A DNA stretch of 5,342 nt from Actinomycetota bacterium (GTDB lineage Bacteria > Actinomycetota > Actinomycetes > Streptosporangiales > Streptosporangiaceae), in the NCBI GenBank assembly GCA_003541285.1, contig DPMS01000869.1:1-5342 (forward strand), in the 5' to 3' direction. Position numbers and translations under genes: made by a program. Below the pieces are notes generated by a model. The model did no database searches. It was not told where the DNA came from and saw only the letters and a program-made list of their open reading frames with translations. Below are positions 5,122 to 5,342 of the stretch, piece after piece. How positions within the stretch are numbered: position 1 is the stretch's first letter; the number at the start of each line of letters is the position of its first letter.

Positions 5122-5342
5122 ATGGAGCATCGTGGCGCGGGCGGGGATCCGGGCCGGGCGGGCCAGCCAGCGCCCGGCGAGCGGGGCGGCCCGGGCGGCC
5201 CGGGCGGCCTGCCGCTGCTGCCGGGGTTCCGGGAGATGGCCATCCGGCGCATGTCGGAGCAGCGCCGCCGTCTGGTCGGGGAACTCACCGAGCAGCGCAG
5301 GTCGGCGGGGCTGTCCCAGACCGAGGTCGCGGCGCGGATGGG
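5122..5342 (+). CDS. XRE-family helix-turn-helix regulator, N-terminal part (3'-partial)
   Basis: The ATG at 5122 opens a frame that runs off the window after 73 complete codons. The first 35 residues are a Gly/Pro-rich low-complexity leader with GGPGGPGG from a 9-bp tandem repeat. Then comes a basic helix, FREMAIRRMSEQRRRLVGEL, and the beginning of a Cro/CI-type DNA-binding domain, TEQRRSAGLSQTEVAARMG. In it LSQTEVAARMG is the second helix and turn; the recognition helix lies beyond the window. In-frame stops at 5104 and 5116 exclude a longer protein. No Shine-Dalgarno precedes the ATG, but a TAnnnT box 8 bp before it suggests a leaderless transcript. Met39 or Met44 could be alternative starts that drop the low-complexity leader. 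Proteins of this form occur as single regulators and as HigA-like antitoxins; which applies cannot be told here. Confidence 0.7.
   Translation, partial: MEHRGAGGDPGRAGQPAPGERGGPGGPGGLPLLPGFREMAIRRMSEQRRRLVGELTEQRRSAGLSQTEVAARM

Noticed and set aside
5176..5202. GGC-CCG-GGC tandem repeat as a possible CRISPR-like or regulatory repeat
   Set aside because: It is a 9-bp codon-phase repeat coding for GGPGGPGG inside the HTH frame: low-complexity coding sequence with no spacers.

Overview
The window is very GC-rich DNA with strong GC3 bias, GTG starts and GC hairpins lacking T-tracts. This suggests a high-GC actinobacterium; the genus cannot be read from the sequence. It holds ordinary enzyme genes, one decayed stretch, and several conspicuous palindromes and phased repeats in the intergenic DNA.

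Layout. (1) 1-441 (+) is the 3' half of a DapA/KDG-aldolase family lyase gene. (2) 442-712 holds four phased 11-bp repeats of the type bound by OmpR/PhoB regulators, followed by an ideal Shine-Dalgarno and a 42-residue, very polar small ORF (547-675). (3) About 713-1519 is decayed. A response-regulator gene (-) keeps its DNA-binding domain but has lost the start of its receiver. It abuts a remnant of an ABC-transporter ATPase (+) that itself has an internal deletion. (4) 1562-3004 (-) is a probable two-gene unit: a PIG-L/LmbE zinc deacetylase followed by a PAP2 membrane phosphatase, ending at a strong hairpin. (5) 3005-3228 is a divergent control region. It has a duplicated ribosome-binding site, a perfect G6/C6 palindrome, and an inverted repeat resembling operators of CsoR/CstR-family repressors. 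(6) 3229-4980 (+) is a large class-V (cysteine desulfurase-like) PLP enzyme. (7) 5122 to the window end (+) is the start of an XRE-family helix-turn-helix regulator, preceded by a perfect 20-bp inverted repeat.

Working together. The PIG-L and PAP2 genes plausibly act in one cell-envelope or small-molecule pathway, but their substrate cannot be told. The class-V enzyme and the CsoR/CstR-like operator hint at sulfur, persulfide or metal control. The HTH gene looks autoregulated. No complete new defence or mobile system is visible. The best leads are the operator-like repeats upstream of the small ORF next to a broken regulator, and the two palindromic control regions.
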